Positions 29,125 through 37,288 of a stretch of 64,000 nt of DNA are shown one piece after another (within the stretch, counting starts at the first letter, position 1; each line of letters opens with the position of its first letter). The position numbers and the translations under genes are program-made. This DNA comes from Rhodovibrio salinarum DSM 9154. Lineage in GTDB: Bacteria; Pseudomonadota; Alphaproteobacteria; Kiloniellales; Rhodovibrionaceae. The notes beneath the pieces were generated by a model, which searched no databases, was not told the origin of the DNA, and was given only the letters and a program-made list of their open reading frames with translations. The DNA lies in NCBI RefSeq assembly GCF_000515255.1, contig NZ_KI911559.1, forward strand, positions 4,112,525-4,176,524, given 5' to 3'.

Positions 29125-29520
29125 TCAGTAGGCCGCGTAGGATTTTTCCTCCTTCAGGCGCGAGCCGGTCAGGTCGTTGATCTCGCGCTTCAGGTCCGCA
29201 CGGCGGTCGTTCGTCTTGTAGACCGCACGGGCAAGCTCGATGAAGCGCGCACCAAAATCCTGGTTGCGCTCGTGCTCGCGGATCTCGTCCTCGATGTCCC
29301 AGAGTTGTTGGTTCACCGCGCGCAGACCATCAACCGCCTGATCGATCCCCGCATTCGACGGCAAATTGGCGTCGCGCGCGGCACGCAGCGTCTCCAATTC
29401 CGCCCGGACGTTGGCGAGCTTGCTCGGGTCGGTGAACTTGGCTTCCTTGATCTCCAGAATGGTGATCTTGTCCAGAAGTTCTCCGGCGGCGACCTCGACG
29501 GTGATGGCGGACGCACTCAT
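29125..29520 (-). CDS. DUF6165 family protein
   Basis: A 131-residue protein starting at ATG 29520 (MSASAITVEVAAGELLDKITILEIK without a break is the family hallmark at the N-terminus). An upstream extension in frame is not conserved-looking. The rest is helical and charged (LWDIEDEIREHERNQDFG, VYKTNDRRADLKREIN). Members often sit near glycosyltransferase or sugar genes in Alphaproteobacteria, but the function is unknown. Confidence 0.8.
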   Translation of the reverse strand: MSASAITVEVAAGELLDKITILEIKEAKFTDPSKLANVRAELETLRAARDANLPSNAGIDQAVDGLRAVNQQLWDIEDEIREHERNQDFGARFIELARAVYKTNDRRADLKREINDLTGSRLKEEKSYAAY

Positions 29521-29701
29521 CGGCTGGGCTGTCTCCTCGATTGTCGGTTGGCGGCGGAACCGTACAGGCTGCGCAAGTGCCGCGCGTGGCTTCTGCATAC
29601 GCCCATGACACACCCGCGCTGATGAACCAAGTCAGAAGCACCGTCGTAGATCATTGTACGATTCAAGAACGGATCAAACGCATGCGTCTGGATCACCAAC
29701 C

Positions 29702-30379
29702 ATGAGCCTGAGCGACCGCGCCGTTGCGCCCGACACGCGCCTGCCCGCACGGGCATGGCGCGCGGCGGAGGCGTCGCTACTGTTCGTGGTCGCGCCGATC
29801 GTCCACGTGGCCTTTTTCGACATACTCGGCGTGTTCGCGCCGCTGGCGGTGGTGACGGCGGCCGGCGTGCTGCTGCTGGCAATCACCCCCGGCTGGCGCT
29901 GGCGCGAACTGGTCGCAGTCTCCAGCCTGCGCGGGCATGGCCGGCTGATCCTGGGATTCACGGTGGTGGCGGCGGGCGTGATCTTCGCGCTCGTGTTCGC
30001 GTTGATCCCGTATCGCCTGTTCGGCCTGCCGCGCCACATGCCGGAGACCTGGGCGCTGGTCATGGTGTTCTATCCGCTGGTCAGCGTGCTGGGCCAGGAA
30101 CTGCTGTTCCGCCCGCTGTTCTTCCGGCGCTACGGCGACCTGTTCGCCGGCCCGGTTACCCTGGTGCTCGCCAACGCTGGCGTGTTCTCGCTCACCCACG
30201 CGTTTTACCAGAACTGGATCGCGCTGACGCTCACCTTCCTGGGCGGTCTGATCTTTGCCGAGGTGTACCGCCGCAGCCGTTCGTTCCCGCTGGTGTTCGT
30301 CCTGCACACGCTGGCCGGTCAACTGATCTTCACCAGCGGCCTGGGCGTCTATTTCTACCACGGGGCGATCCCGCAGTAG
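29702..30379 (+). CDS. CPBP-family intramembrane protease-like protein
   Basis: A 225-residue membrane protein with about seven helices, starting at ATG 29702. The family's first motif, normally EExxxR, reads QELLFR here, so the first glutamate is replaced by glutamine. The histidines of motifs 2 and 3 are kept in SLTHAFYQNW and VLHTLAGQ. CPBP proteins are glutamate intramembrane proteases or escorts that process lipidated or tagged proteins. The substitution may lower or change activity. Confidence 0.78.
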   Translation: MSLSDRAVAPDTRLPARAWRAAEASLLFVVAPIVHVAFFDILGVFAPLAVVTAAGVLLLAITPGWRWRELVAVSSLRGHGRLILGFTVVAAGVIFALVFALIPYRLFGLPRHMPETWALVMVFYPLVSVLGQELLFRPLFFRRYGDLFAGPVTLVLANAGVFSLTHAFYQNWIALTLTFLGGLIFAEVYRRSRSFPLVFVLHTLAGQLIFTSGLGVYFYHGAIPQ

Positions 30380-30380
30380 C

Positions 30381-31166
30381 CTACCCCCGCAACCGCTCTT
30401 CGAGCGCGGTCAGAAAGGCATGCACGCGGTCGGCGTTGACGCCGAGGTCGGAGATCCCGACCCGGCTTGCCGAGCGGACATCAACGCGCGTGCGCCCATC
30501 GTCTGTTTCGGTGATGCGCACGACGATGTCGTCCTTGAAGCCGAACCAGAAACTGGTCGCGGTCGCCTCGATCCGGCCCGCGGCCCGATCGGCCGTGTGC
30601 AGCGCCCAACCTTCGGCTTCGACCTGCCGGCGGGCGGCCTCGAACACGCTGTGCGGCGTCCGGTCGACCAGCAGCGGCGTGATCCAGGGATAGGCCTGCT
30701 GCTGCCGGGCCGCCGTATCGCCGCCCGGATAGGCCACCTCGTTCATCGCCGCCGCACGCTGGGGGACCACGGCCTGGAACTGCGGCGGCGTTTGCGTGTC
30801 GGTGGTGATGTCGTGGATCGCCGGGACACTGCTTGCCTGCTCCAGCAGGGACAGCGGGTAAGCGAGGATCGCCAGACCGACCAGAATGGCCGGTACCGCA
30901 CGCAGGGCAAGCCGACCTTCCCGCTGCAGCGCCGCGCTCAACAGGCCGATCAGGCTCGCGACCGTGCCACCGGCGCATGCGACCACCGACCACTGCAGGA
31001 TGGTGAAGCCCGCCTGGAAGCGCCACCAATCCCACCGGCTCCCCAGCCCCGAGAACGCCGCCGCGAGCCCTGCCAGGACGACCACCGCCGCGCCCAGGAA
31101 GATCAGGAACCCCGCGACATGAACGCGTCGCGGGTTGTGGTAGGCGGAATCGTCGGGCTGAGACAT
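30381..31166 (-). CDS. DUF1499 membrane protein
   Basis: A 261-residue protein, convergent with the CPBP gene and almost touching it. Three hydrophobic helices occupy the first ~110 residues. A soluble DUF1499 domain follows (TTDTQTPPQFQAVVP, YPWITPLLVDRTP, IEATATSFWFGFKDDIVVRI and DVRSASRVGISDLGVNADR). The domain is widespread in Proteobacteria and its role is unknown; it is probably periplasmic. Confidence 0.85.
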   Translation of the reverse strand: MSQPDDSAYHNPRRVHVAGFLIFLGAAVVVLAGLAAAFSGLGSRWDWWRFQAGFTILQWSVVACAGGTVASLIGLLSAALQREGRLALRAVPAILVGLAILAYPLSLLEQASSVPAIHDITTDTQTPPQFQAVVPQRAAAMNEVAYPGGDTAARQQQAYPWITPLLVDRTPHSVFEAARRQVEAEGWALHTADRAAGRIEATATSFWFGFKDDIVVRITETDDGRTRVDVRSASRVGISDLGVNADRVHAFLTALEERLRG

Positions 31167-31244
31167 GGATCAGGTCCGGAAGATCAGTCTATGGAAGGGA
31201 AAATTCGCCGCCACGCTCTACCGCCGCCGCGCTCTACCAGTGTC

Positions 31245-32303
31245 TCAAGCGGCGGCTTCCGCGCGCTTGGCCTCGGCGCGGGCCCTCGCAGCCTCGACAA
31301 GGTCCCAGGCCTCGGCGATCCGCTCGGGCGGGGCATCGTCGGCCCGGGTGTGCTCGCTTAAATAGCGGCGGAAGTGGCGCGCGCCCGGTAAGCCGCTGGC
31401 CAAGCCCAGCATGTGCTGGGCAACACGCTTGACCTGCACGTCCGCCGCCTGCATCCGCCGGGCGTAGGCGACCATGGCGTCGACCACCTGCCGGCGATCC
31501 GCACTCGGTGCCGGGGTGCCGGCGAGCCAGGGATCAGCCTCAGCCAGCATCCAGGGATCGCCATAAGCCGCACGGCCGATCATCGCGCCGTCAATGCCGG
31601 CGTCGACCTCCGCACGCGCCCGCGCCAAAGTCTGAAGCCCCCCGTTCAAAATGATCTCGAGCTGCGGCCGGTCGGCCTTCAGCCTATGCACCCGGGCGTA
31701 GTCGAGCGGCGGCACCTCGCGGTTCTCCTTCGGGCTCAAACCCTGCAGCCAGGCCTTGCGGGCGTGCAGCGTGAACGAGGTCACGCCGGCCGACGCGACG
31801 TGGTCGACGAACGCGAGCAGATGCGCGTAGCTGTCGAGGTCGTCGACGCCGATCCGTGTCTTGACCGTGACCGGCAGGTCGCACGCGCTGCGCATCGCCG
31901 CACATGCGGCGCGCACCGTCTCCGGCTCCTTCAGCAGACAAGCCCCGAACCGCCCGGTCTGCACCCGGTCGGACGGGCAGCCGACGTTCAGGTTAACCTC
32001 GTCATACCCCCAGGCTTGAGCGATCTCTGCGGACCGCGCGAGCTCGTCGGCGTCGCTGCCCCCCAATTGCAGGGCGATCGGATGCTCGATCCCATCGAAC
32101 CCCAGCAGCCGTTCGCGCGGGCCGTGCAGCACGGCCCCGGTGGTCACCATCTCGCTGTACAGTAGCGTGTGCCGGGAGATCTGCCGGACCAGATAGCGAT
32201 AGTGCCGATCCGTGCAGTCCATCATCGGCGCCACCGACAGCCGGCGGTCTAACGGCGGACGTGCGGACAAGGGCTTAACGCTATGCTCGGCGGACACGGT
32301 CAT
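31245..32303 (-). CDS. dusA: tRNA-dihydrouridine synthase A
   Basis: A 352-residue flavoenzyme starting at ATG 32303; the longer frame upstream is not conserved. FMN-binding and catalytic motifs are visible: LSVAPMMDCTDRHYR, LQLGGSD, LNVGCPSDRVQ, the catalytic Cys in FGACLL, KTRIGVDD and the phosphate region ILNGGLQ. DusA reduces uridines at positions 20/20a of tRNA D-loops using NADPH. Its C-terminus is helical and Ala-rich, as usual. Confidence 0.93.
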   Translation of the reverse strand: MTVSAEHSVKPLSARPPLDRRLSVAPMMDCTDRHYRYLVRQISRHTLLYSEMVTTGAVLHGPRERLLGFDGIEHPIALQLGGSDADELARSAEIAQAWGYDEVNLNVGCPSDRVQTGRFGACLLKEPETVRAACAAMRSACDLPVTVKTRIGVDDLDSYAHLLAFVDHVASAGVTSFTLHARKAWLQGLSPKENREVPPLDYARVHRLKADRPQLEIILNGGLQTLARARAEVDAGIDGAMIGRAAYGDPWMLAEADPWLAGTPAPSADRRQVVDAMVAYARRMQAADVQVKRVAQHMLGLASGLPGARHFRRYLSEHTRADDAPPERIAEAWDLVEAARARAEAKRAEAAA

Positions 32304-32502
32304 GGTGCCTGTCGAGGTAGCGTTTAAGCCCACGCGGTACAAGCCTTGGGCACCGGGCTCGGCGGTTGCGAACGCGCACAAGCACCGAGCGCAGACAGGT
32401 GCGTTGCTCCGGCGCCGACCGCGCAGCTAGAGTGCACCGAGCACCCCGGCGCCAAGCAATCGCCGGGATATTAACCCCGCCTGACACAAACGAAGACCTC
32501 CC

Positions 32503-33933
32503 TTGCGCTATCAGTCCACCCGCGGCGACGCTCCCACGCTTGGCTTCGACGACGTGCTGCTGACCGGCCTGGCGCCGGACGGCGGGCTCTACCTGCCAGA
32601 CCATTGGCCACAGCTGGACCGCGACAGGCTGCTTGGCTTTGCCGGCCGCCCCTATGCCGAGGTCGCGGCCGAGGTGATGCGCCCGTTCATGGCCGGCTCC
32701 GCGGCGGTGGAGGCGATCGACCGACTGTGCCGCGAAGCCTACGGCCGGTTCGCGCGCACGGGCACCTGTCCGCTGACACAGATCGACGAGGGCACTTGGC
32801 TGCTGGAGCTGTTCCACGGCCCGACGCTCGCCTTCAAGGACGTGGCGATGCAGCTCCTGGGCGATCTGTTCGACCATGTGCTGGCCGCACGCGGCGAGCG
32901 GATCACCATCGTCGGCGCGACCAGCGGCGACACCGGCTCCGCGGCGATCGAGGCCTGCCGCGACCGCGACAACGTCGACATCGTGATCCTGCACCCCAAA
33001 GGCCGGACCAGCGAGGTGCAGCGCCGGCAGATGACCACGGTGGACGCGGCCAACGTCCACAACGTGGCGGTCGAAGGCACGTTCGACGACTGCCAGGCGT
33101 TGGTGAAGGCGATGTTCGCCGACGAAGACTTCCGCCGCGACGTCGGGTTGGCGGCCGTCAACTCGATCAACTTCGCCCGCATCCTGGCGCAAACGGTCTA
33201 CTACGTGACCAGCGCCGTTGCGCTCGGCGCGCCGGACCGCCCGGTGAGTTTCGCCGTGCCGACCGGCAACTTCGGCAACGTCTTCGCCGGGCACGCCGCG
33301 CGCAAGATGGGCGTGCCGATCGAGATGCTGACCGTCGCCTCCAACGCCAACGACATCCTGACCCGCTTTTTCGAGACGGGGCGCATGGAGACGCAGGGCG
33401 TGGTCGCCACCCATTCGCCGTCGATGGACATCCAGGTATCCAGCAACTTCGAGCGGCTGCTGTACGAGCTGATGGACGGCGACGGCCATGCGGTCGCGCG
33501 GGAGATGCAGCAGTTCAAGCAGACCGGCGCCTTCGCGCTGTCGCAGGGCCAACTGGGCCGGGCGCGTGCCGGCTTCGACGGATTCCGCCTGAACGATCCC
33601 GGCACGCTGGAGGAGGTGGCGCGGCAGTACGCCAACACGGGCCTGCTGATCGATCCGCACAGCGCGATCGGCCTGGCTGCCGCACGGGCACGCCGGCCGG
33701 ACCCGCACGTCCCCACCGTGGCCCTGGCGACCGCGCACCCGGCGAAGTTCCCGGACGCCGTGGCACAGGCGACCGGCCAGCGCCCGTCCTTGCCAGACCG
33801 GCTGGCCGACCTGTACGACCGGCCGGAACACTATACCACCCTGCCGAACGAGCTGGCGCGCGTTGAAACGCATGTGCGCGCGGTCAGCCGCCGGGCGGGC
33901 GGCGACACGGCAGCTTCCCGCGTCGGCTGTTAG
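32503..33933 (+). CDS. thrC: threonine synthase
   Basis: A 476-residue PLP enzyme with a TTG start at 32503 (MRYQSTRGDAPTLGFDDVL is the normal family N-terminus). The PLP lysine is Lys112 in TLAFKD. The phosphate-binding loop is in GATSGDTGSAAIEA, and AVPTGNFGNVFAGH is conserved. It turns O-phosphohomoserine into threonine. The TTG start and lack of a strong ribosome site suggest modest translation. It is followed by the M16 peptidase gene, a common alphaproteobacterial pairing. Confidence 0.95.
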   Translation: MRYQSTRGDAPTLGFDDVLLTGLAPDGGLYLPDHWPQLDRDRLLGFAGRPYAEVAAEVMRPFMAGSAAVEAIDRLCREAYGRFARTGTCPLTQIDEGTWLLELFHGPTLAFKDVAMQLLGDLFDHVLAARGERITIVGATSGDTGSAAIEACRDRDNVDIVILHPKGRTSEVQRRQMTTVDAANVHNVAVEGTFDDCQALVKAMFADEDFRRDVGLAAVNSINFARILAQTVYYVTSAVALGAPDRPVSFAVPTGNFGNVFAGHAARKMGVPIEMLTVASNANDILTRFFETGRMETQGVVATHSPSMDIQVSSNFERLLYELMDGDGHAVAREMQQFKQTGAFALSQGQLGRARAGFDGFRLNDPGTLEEVARQYANTGLLIDPHSAIGLAAARARRPDPHVPTVALATAHPAKFPDAVAQATGQRPSLPDRLADLYDRPEHYTTLPNELARVETHVRAVSRRAGGDTAASRVGC

Positions 33934-34017
33934 CGCATAGATTCACCTATCGTCACCAACCCCGCAGGCCCGCTTGCCATCGGCGCGGCCTGCGACCCGC
34001 CTTTGCGAAGGAGCTTC

Positions 34018-35286
34018 ATGACCGACGACAGCGTGCGCATCACGCGCCTCGACAACGGGCTAACGATTGCCACCGACCACATCCCGCACGTCGAGACGGT
34101 GGCGCTCGGCGCCTTCGTCGGTGTGGGCACCCGCCACGAACGGGCTGCGGAGAATGGCGTTGCCCACCTGCTTGAACACATGGCCTTCAAGGGCACCGCA
34201 ACACGCAGCGCGCGCGACATCGCCGAGGAGATCGAAGCGGTCGGCGGCCTGCTGAACGCCTATACCGGCCGGGAAAGCACCGCGTTCTATGCCAAGGTGC
34301 TGAAGGAGCACGCGCCGCTCGCGCTCGACATCATCTCCGACATCCTGCTCAACCCCGCGTTCGACGAACAGGAACTGAAGCGCGAACGGCAGGTGATCCT
34401 GCAGGAGATCGGGCAGGCGCATGACACGCCCGACGACATCATCTTCGATCACTTCCAGGAGACCGCCTTCCCCGACCAAGGGGTCGGCCGCCCGGTGCTG
34501 GGTCGGCCGGAGATCATCGCCGAGCTCGGCCCCGAAGACCTGCGCAGCTACATGCAGCGGCACTACGGTGCGGGGAACATGGTGATCTCGGCGGCCGGCA
34601 AGATCGATCATGACGCCTTCGTCGAGCTGGCCGCCAAGGCGTTCGACGGTCTTGGCCAGGTCGCGGCCGGATCGGCGGAGCCTGCATCCTACGTCGGCGG
34701 CGACTACCGCGAAGCGCGGGAGTTGGAGCAGGTCCACGTGATCCTGGGCTTGCCCGGCGTCGGCTACCGCGACCCGGACTACTACGCCAGCGCGGTGTTG
34801 GCGACGCTATTGGGCGGTGGCATGTCCTCGCGCCTGTTCCAGAAGCTGCGCGAGGAGCGCGGCCTGGTCTACACGGTGTTCTCCTTCCACAACGCCGCCA
34901 GCGACAGCGGGCTGTTCGGTGTCTATGCCGGCACCGGTGCGGACGAGGTCGCCGAGCTGATGCCGGTGGTCTGCGAAGAGATTGCCGACGTCGCGCACAC
35001 CATCGGCGCCGAGGAACTGGACCGCGCGCGGGCGCAGCTGAAGGCCTCCATCCTGATGAGTCGGGAGAGCACCAGCGGGCGCTGCGAGCAACTGGCCAAT
35101 AACCTGCTGGTGTATGGCCGCCCACTGGCGACACAAGAAATCGTCAACGCCATCGAAGCGGTCGACGCACCGCAGGTCCAGCGGCTGGCCGCGCGGCTAG
35201 CGGCGAGCCGACCGACCCTGACCAGCCTGGGCCCGGTGGCGCAGGTCGAACCGTTCGAAACCGTGGCCAAGCGGTTCGCGGCCTGA
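34018..35286 (+). CDS. M16-family zinc peptidase
   Basis: A 422-residue protein starting at ATG 34018 after GGAG. The inverted zinc motif is HLLEH at residues 50-54, with the third ligand in the RERQVILQEI helix. The second half lacks the motif, as usual for one subunit of the two-lobed mitochondrial-processing-peptidase type fold. No secretion signal is seen, so it is probably cytoplasmic. It degrades peptides; exact substrates are unknown. Confidence 0.92.
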   Translation: MTDDSVRITRLDNGLTIATDHIPHVETVALGAFVGVGTRHERAAENGVAHLLEHMAFKGTATRSARDIAEEIEAVGGLLNAYTGRESTAFYAKVLKEHAPLALDIISDILLNPAFDEQELKRERQVILQEIGQAHDTPDDIIFDHFQETAFPDQGVGRPVLGRPEIIAELGPEDLRSYMQRHYGAGNMVISAAGKIDHDAFVELAAKAFDGLGQVAAGSAEPASYVGGDYREARELEQVHVILGLPGVGYRDPDYYASAVLATLLGGGMSSRLFQKLREERGLVYTVFSFHNAASDSGLFGVYAGTGADEVAELMPVVCEEIADVAHTIGAEELDRARAQLKASILMSRESTSGRCEQLANNLLVYGRPLATQEIVNAIEAVDAPQVQRLAARLAASRPTLTSLGPVAQVEPFETVAKRFAA

Positions 35287-35335
35287 ACGCCAGCGGGGAG
35301 AGGAGGCACGGCAACCCTGTGGCGATGGTGGCCTG

Positions 35336-35917
35336 ATGCTGTCCCTGTTGAAACCGGGTACGCCCGAGGAACCGTTGCTGCGCTACGGCCGCATCTACCT
35401 GCGGCCCGCCCGGCACAGCGACTGGCGCGCCTGGGCCGCGCTGCGCCGGGACAGCCGCGACTTCCTGGAACCGTGGGAGCCGACCTGGCCGTACGACGCC
35501 CTATCGCGTGCTGCCTTTCGCCGGCGCCTGCAGCAGTACCGCACGGAGATGCGCAACGAAACCGGCTATGCCTTCCTGATCTTCCGCAAGCAGGACGATC
35601 ACCTGCTCGGCGGGGTGTCGATGTCGAACATCCGCCGCGGCGTGGCGCAATCGGCCAGCCTGGGATACTGGATCGGCCAACCCTTTGCCCGTCACGGTTA
35701 CATGGCAGAGGCGCTGCAAGCCGTGCTCTCGTTCAGCTTCGAGACGTTGGGCCTACACCGCGTCGAAGCGGCCTGTCTTCCCGCCAACAACGCTTCGCGC
35801 GGGCTACTCGCCAAGGCCGGCTTCACGGAAGAGGGTTATGCCCGCGAATATTTGCGTATCAATGGCATCTGGCAAGATCACGTACTGTTCGCCATCTTGC
35901 GTCACGATACACGTTGA
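35336..35917 (+). CDS. RimJ/RimL-type GNAT N-acetyltransferase
   Basis: A 193-residue GNAT protein from ATG 35336, 49 bases after the peptidase gene. It shows IYLRPARHSDWRAW, FLEPWEPTWP, GGVSMSNIRRG, the acetyl-CoA loop GQPFARHGYMAEAL and the RVEAACLPANNASRGLL helix. The family acetylates N-termini of ribosomal proteins such as S5, and the FLEPWEP segment is typical of RimJ. A different acceptor is possible. Confidence 0.88.
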   Translation: MLSLLKPGTPEEPLLRYGRIYLRPARHSDWRAWAALRRDSRDFLEPWEPTWPYDALSRAAFRRRLQQYRTEMRNETGYAFLIFRKQDDHLLGGVSMSNIRRGVAQSASLGYWIGQPFARHGYMAEALQAVLSFSFETLGLHRVEAACLPANNASRGLLAKAGFTEEGYAREYLRINGIWQDHVLFAILRHDTR

Positions 35918-36018
35918 AACACCCAGAAGCCTTAGAAGTCACACCTTTGGATTGAGGCTCTCTGCCAAACTTATTCTTTTGCACGCTTACCCGTTTGGGT
36001 CACGACAATGACCTAAAG

Positions 36019-36045
36019 TTGTCCCAACCTAAACAACAGGGACAA
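36019..36045. repeat. operator-like inverted repeat
   Basis: TTGTCCC (36019-36025) and GGGACAA (36039-36045) form a perfect 7-base inverted repeat separated by 13 bases. It lies in an AT-richer intergenic stretch about 90 bases before the small cysteine protein gene. There is no T-run after it, so a protein-binding site is more likely than a terminator. Confidence 0.45.
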
Positions 36046-36133
36046 TGCTTGTTTTCATTTCCAGTTCTGGCATCGTCTATGTTACCTGACAAGGGGCGTT
36101 ATACAGAAGCGGCCGAAAAGATAACCTAAGATA

Positions 36134-36373
36134 ATGAACAAGATATTCCTGACCCCGATGGCCGATGAAAACGACCCGGAAGATCCTCAACACGCGGAAC
36201 TGTTCCCGCAGGGCACGCAGATCGCCATGCCTGCCTGTGGGCGCGTGCAGGACCTGGCCAGCGACGTCGTCGGGGAAGTCATGCGTGCCTGTCCACGCTG
36301 CACAGGTACCGGTCCAGATTGCCTGATCGACCTGATGTACGCCGAGGCCTTTCCGAGCCAGAAACGGCACTAA
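36134..36373 (+). CDS. small cysteine-containing protein, unknown
   Basis: A 79-residue protein from ATG 36134 that I do not recognise. It has an acidic N-terminal half (MADENDPEDPQHAE) and four cysteines at 35, 53, 56 and 63 (RACPRCTGTGPDC), which could bind zinc. The surrounding DNA (about 35940-36140) is AT-richer than the rest of the window. The ribosome site is weak. An inverted repeat lies upstream. Confidence 0.55.
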   Translation: MNKIFLTPMADENDPEDPQHAELFPQGTQIAMPACGRVQDLASDVVGEVMRACPRCTGTGPDCLIDLMYAEAFPSQKRH

Positions 36374-36490
36374 ACGCAACGCGTACCGCAACCGGCACAC
36401 CACGGACCTGAACCAAAGGCCCGATGCACCACATGCGCCCGGCAAACGTGCGGCTGCCGAGAGCGTCAATCCACCATATAACGCGACGCG

Positions 36491-37087
36491 CTAGGCGTGG
36501 CCGAAATGGCCGGTGAGGCTGAACGGGTCGAAGCCAAGCTTGCCGATCGCCCGCTGCCACTTGTCTTCCAGGTCGGTGTCGAAGATCAGCTGTTCGTCCG
36601 GATCAACGTGCAGCCAGCCGTTCGCCTGAATCTCCTGGTCGAGCTGACCGGGACCCCAGCCGGCATAGCCGAGCGCCAGCAGGCTGCGCCGCGGCCCCTG
36701 CCCGCCAGCCATGTCGCGCAGGATATCGACGGTCGCCGTCAGCGCGATCTGGGAATCCACCTCCATCGAGCTGTCCTGGCGATAGTCGGTGGAGTGCAGA
36801 ACGAATCCCCGGCCGGTTTCGACCGGCCCCCCAAAGTGAACGCGGATCTGGTCCGAGACGTCGGCATTGTCGATACCGAGTTGTTCCAGCATCTCCGGAA
36901 AGGTGATCTGGTCGACCAACTTGTTGATCATCAGTCCCATGGCTCCGTCTTCGCCGTGGGCGCAAACGTAGATCACCGCACGTTCGAAACGCGGATCGCT
37001 CATGTTCGGCATGGCCACCAGCAGATGACCCGCCAGGCTGTTCTCGCTGCTTTCGACGTTGTTCGCGCTGGTCTTGCTATCCGTCAT
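36491..37087 (-). CDS. YqgE/AlgH family protein
   Basis: A 198-residue protein from ATG 37087. It has the family start LAGHLLVAMPNMSDPRFERAV split by normal spacing, GAMGLMINK, HFGGPVETGRGFVLHS and LALGYAGWGPGQL. The family is universal in Proteobacteria; AlgH was linked to alginate regulation in Pseudomonas but the biochemical role is unclear. It is divergent from the DsbD-like gene. Confidence 0.93.
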   Translation of the reverse strand: MTDSKTSANNVESSENSLAGHLLVAMPNMSDPRFERAVIYVCAHGEDGAMGLMINKLVDQITFPEMLEQLGIDNADVSDQIRVHFGGPVETGRGFVLHSTDYRQDSSMEVDSQIALTATVDILRDMAGGQGPRRSLLALGYAGWGPGQLDQEIQANGWLHVDPDEQLIFDTDLEDKWQRAIGKLGFDPFSLTGHFGHA

Positions 37088-37220
37088 CGCTCGACGTCCG
37101 TCCGTGACTGTTGGCCCCTCAGATCCGTCCGCCGCACCGTCAGCTTGCGCCCTCCAACCACGGGCCGCAAGGTGTCAGGTGATGCACTTTCGGGGCGACG
37201 CAAGGCCACGGCATCGTGAC

Positions 37221-37249
37221 CTGACGGCGGGCTCCAATCATCCTATATA
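37221..37249 (+). promoter_or_regulatory. possible promoter of the DsbD/ScsB-like gene
   Basis: CTGACG at 37221 and TATATA at 37244 are separated by 17 bases. The -10 lies inside the palindrome CCTATATAGG (37242-37251). Transcription would start about 33 bases before the TTG start at 37289. Confidence 0.4.
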
Positions 37250-37288
37250 GGCGCTATCGCCACGAGTTTAACGCCTGCTGAGACACCC

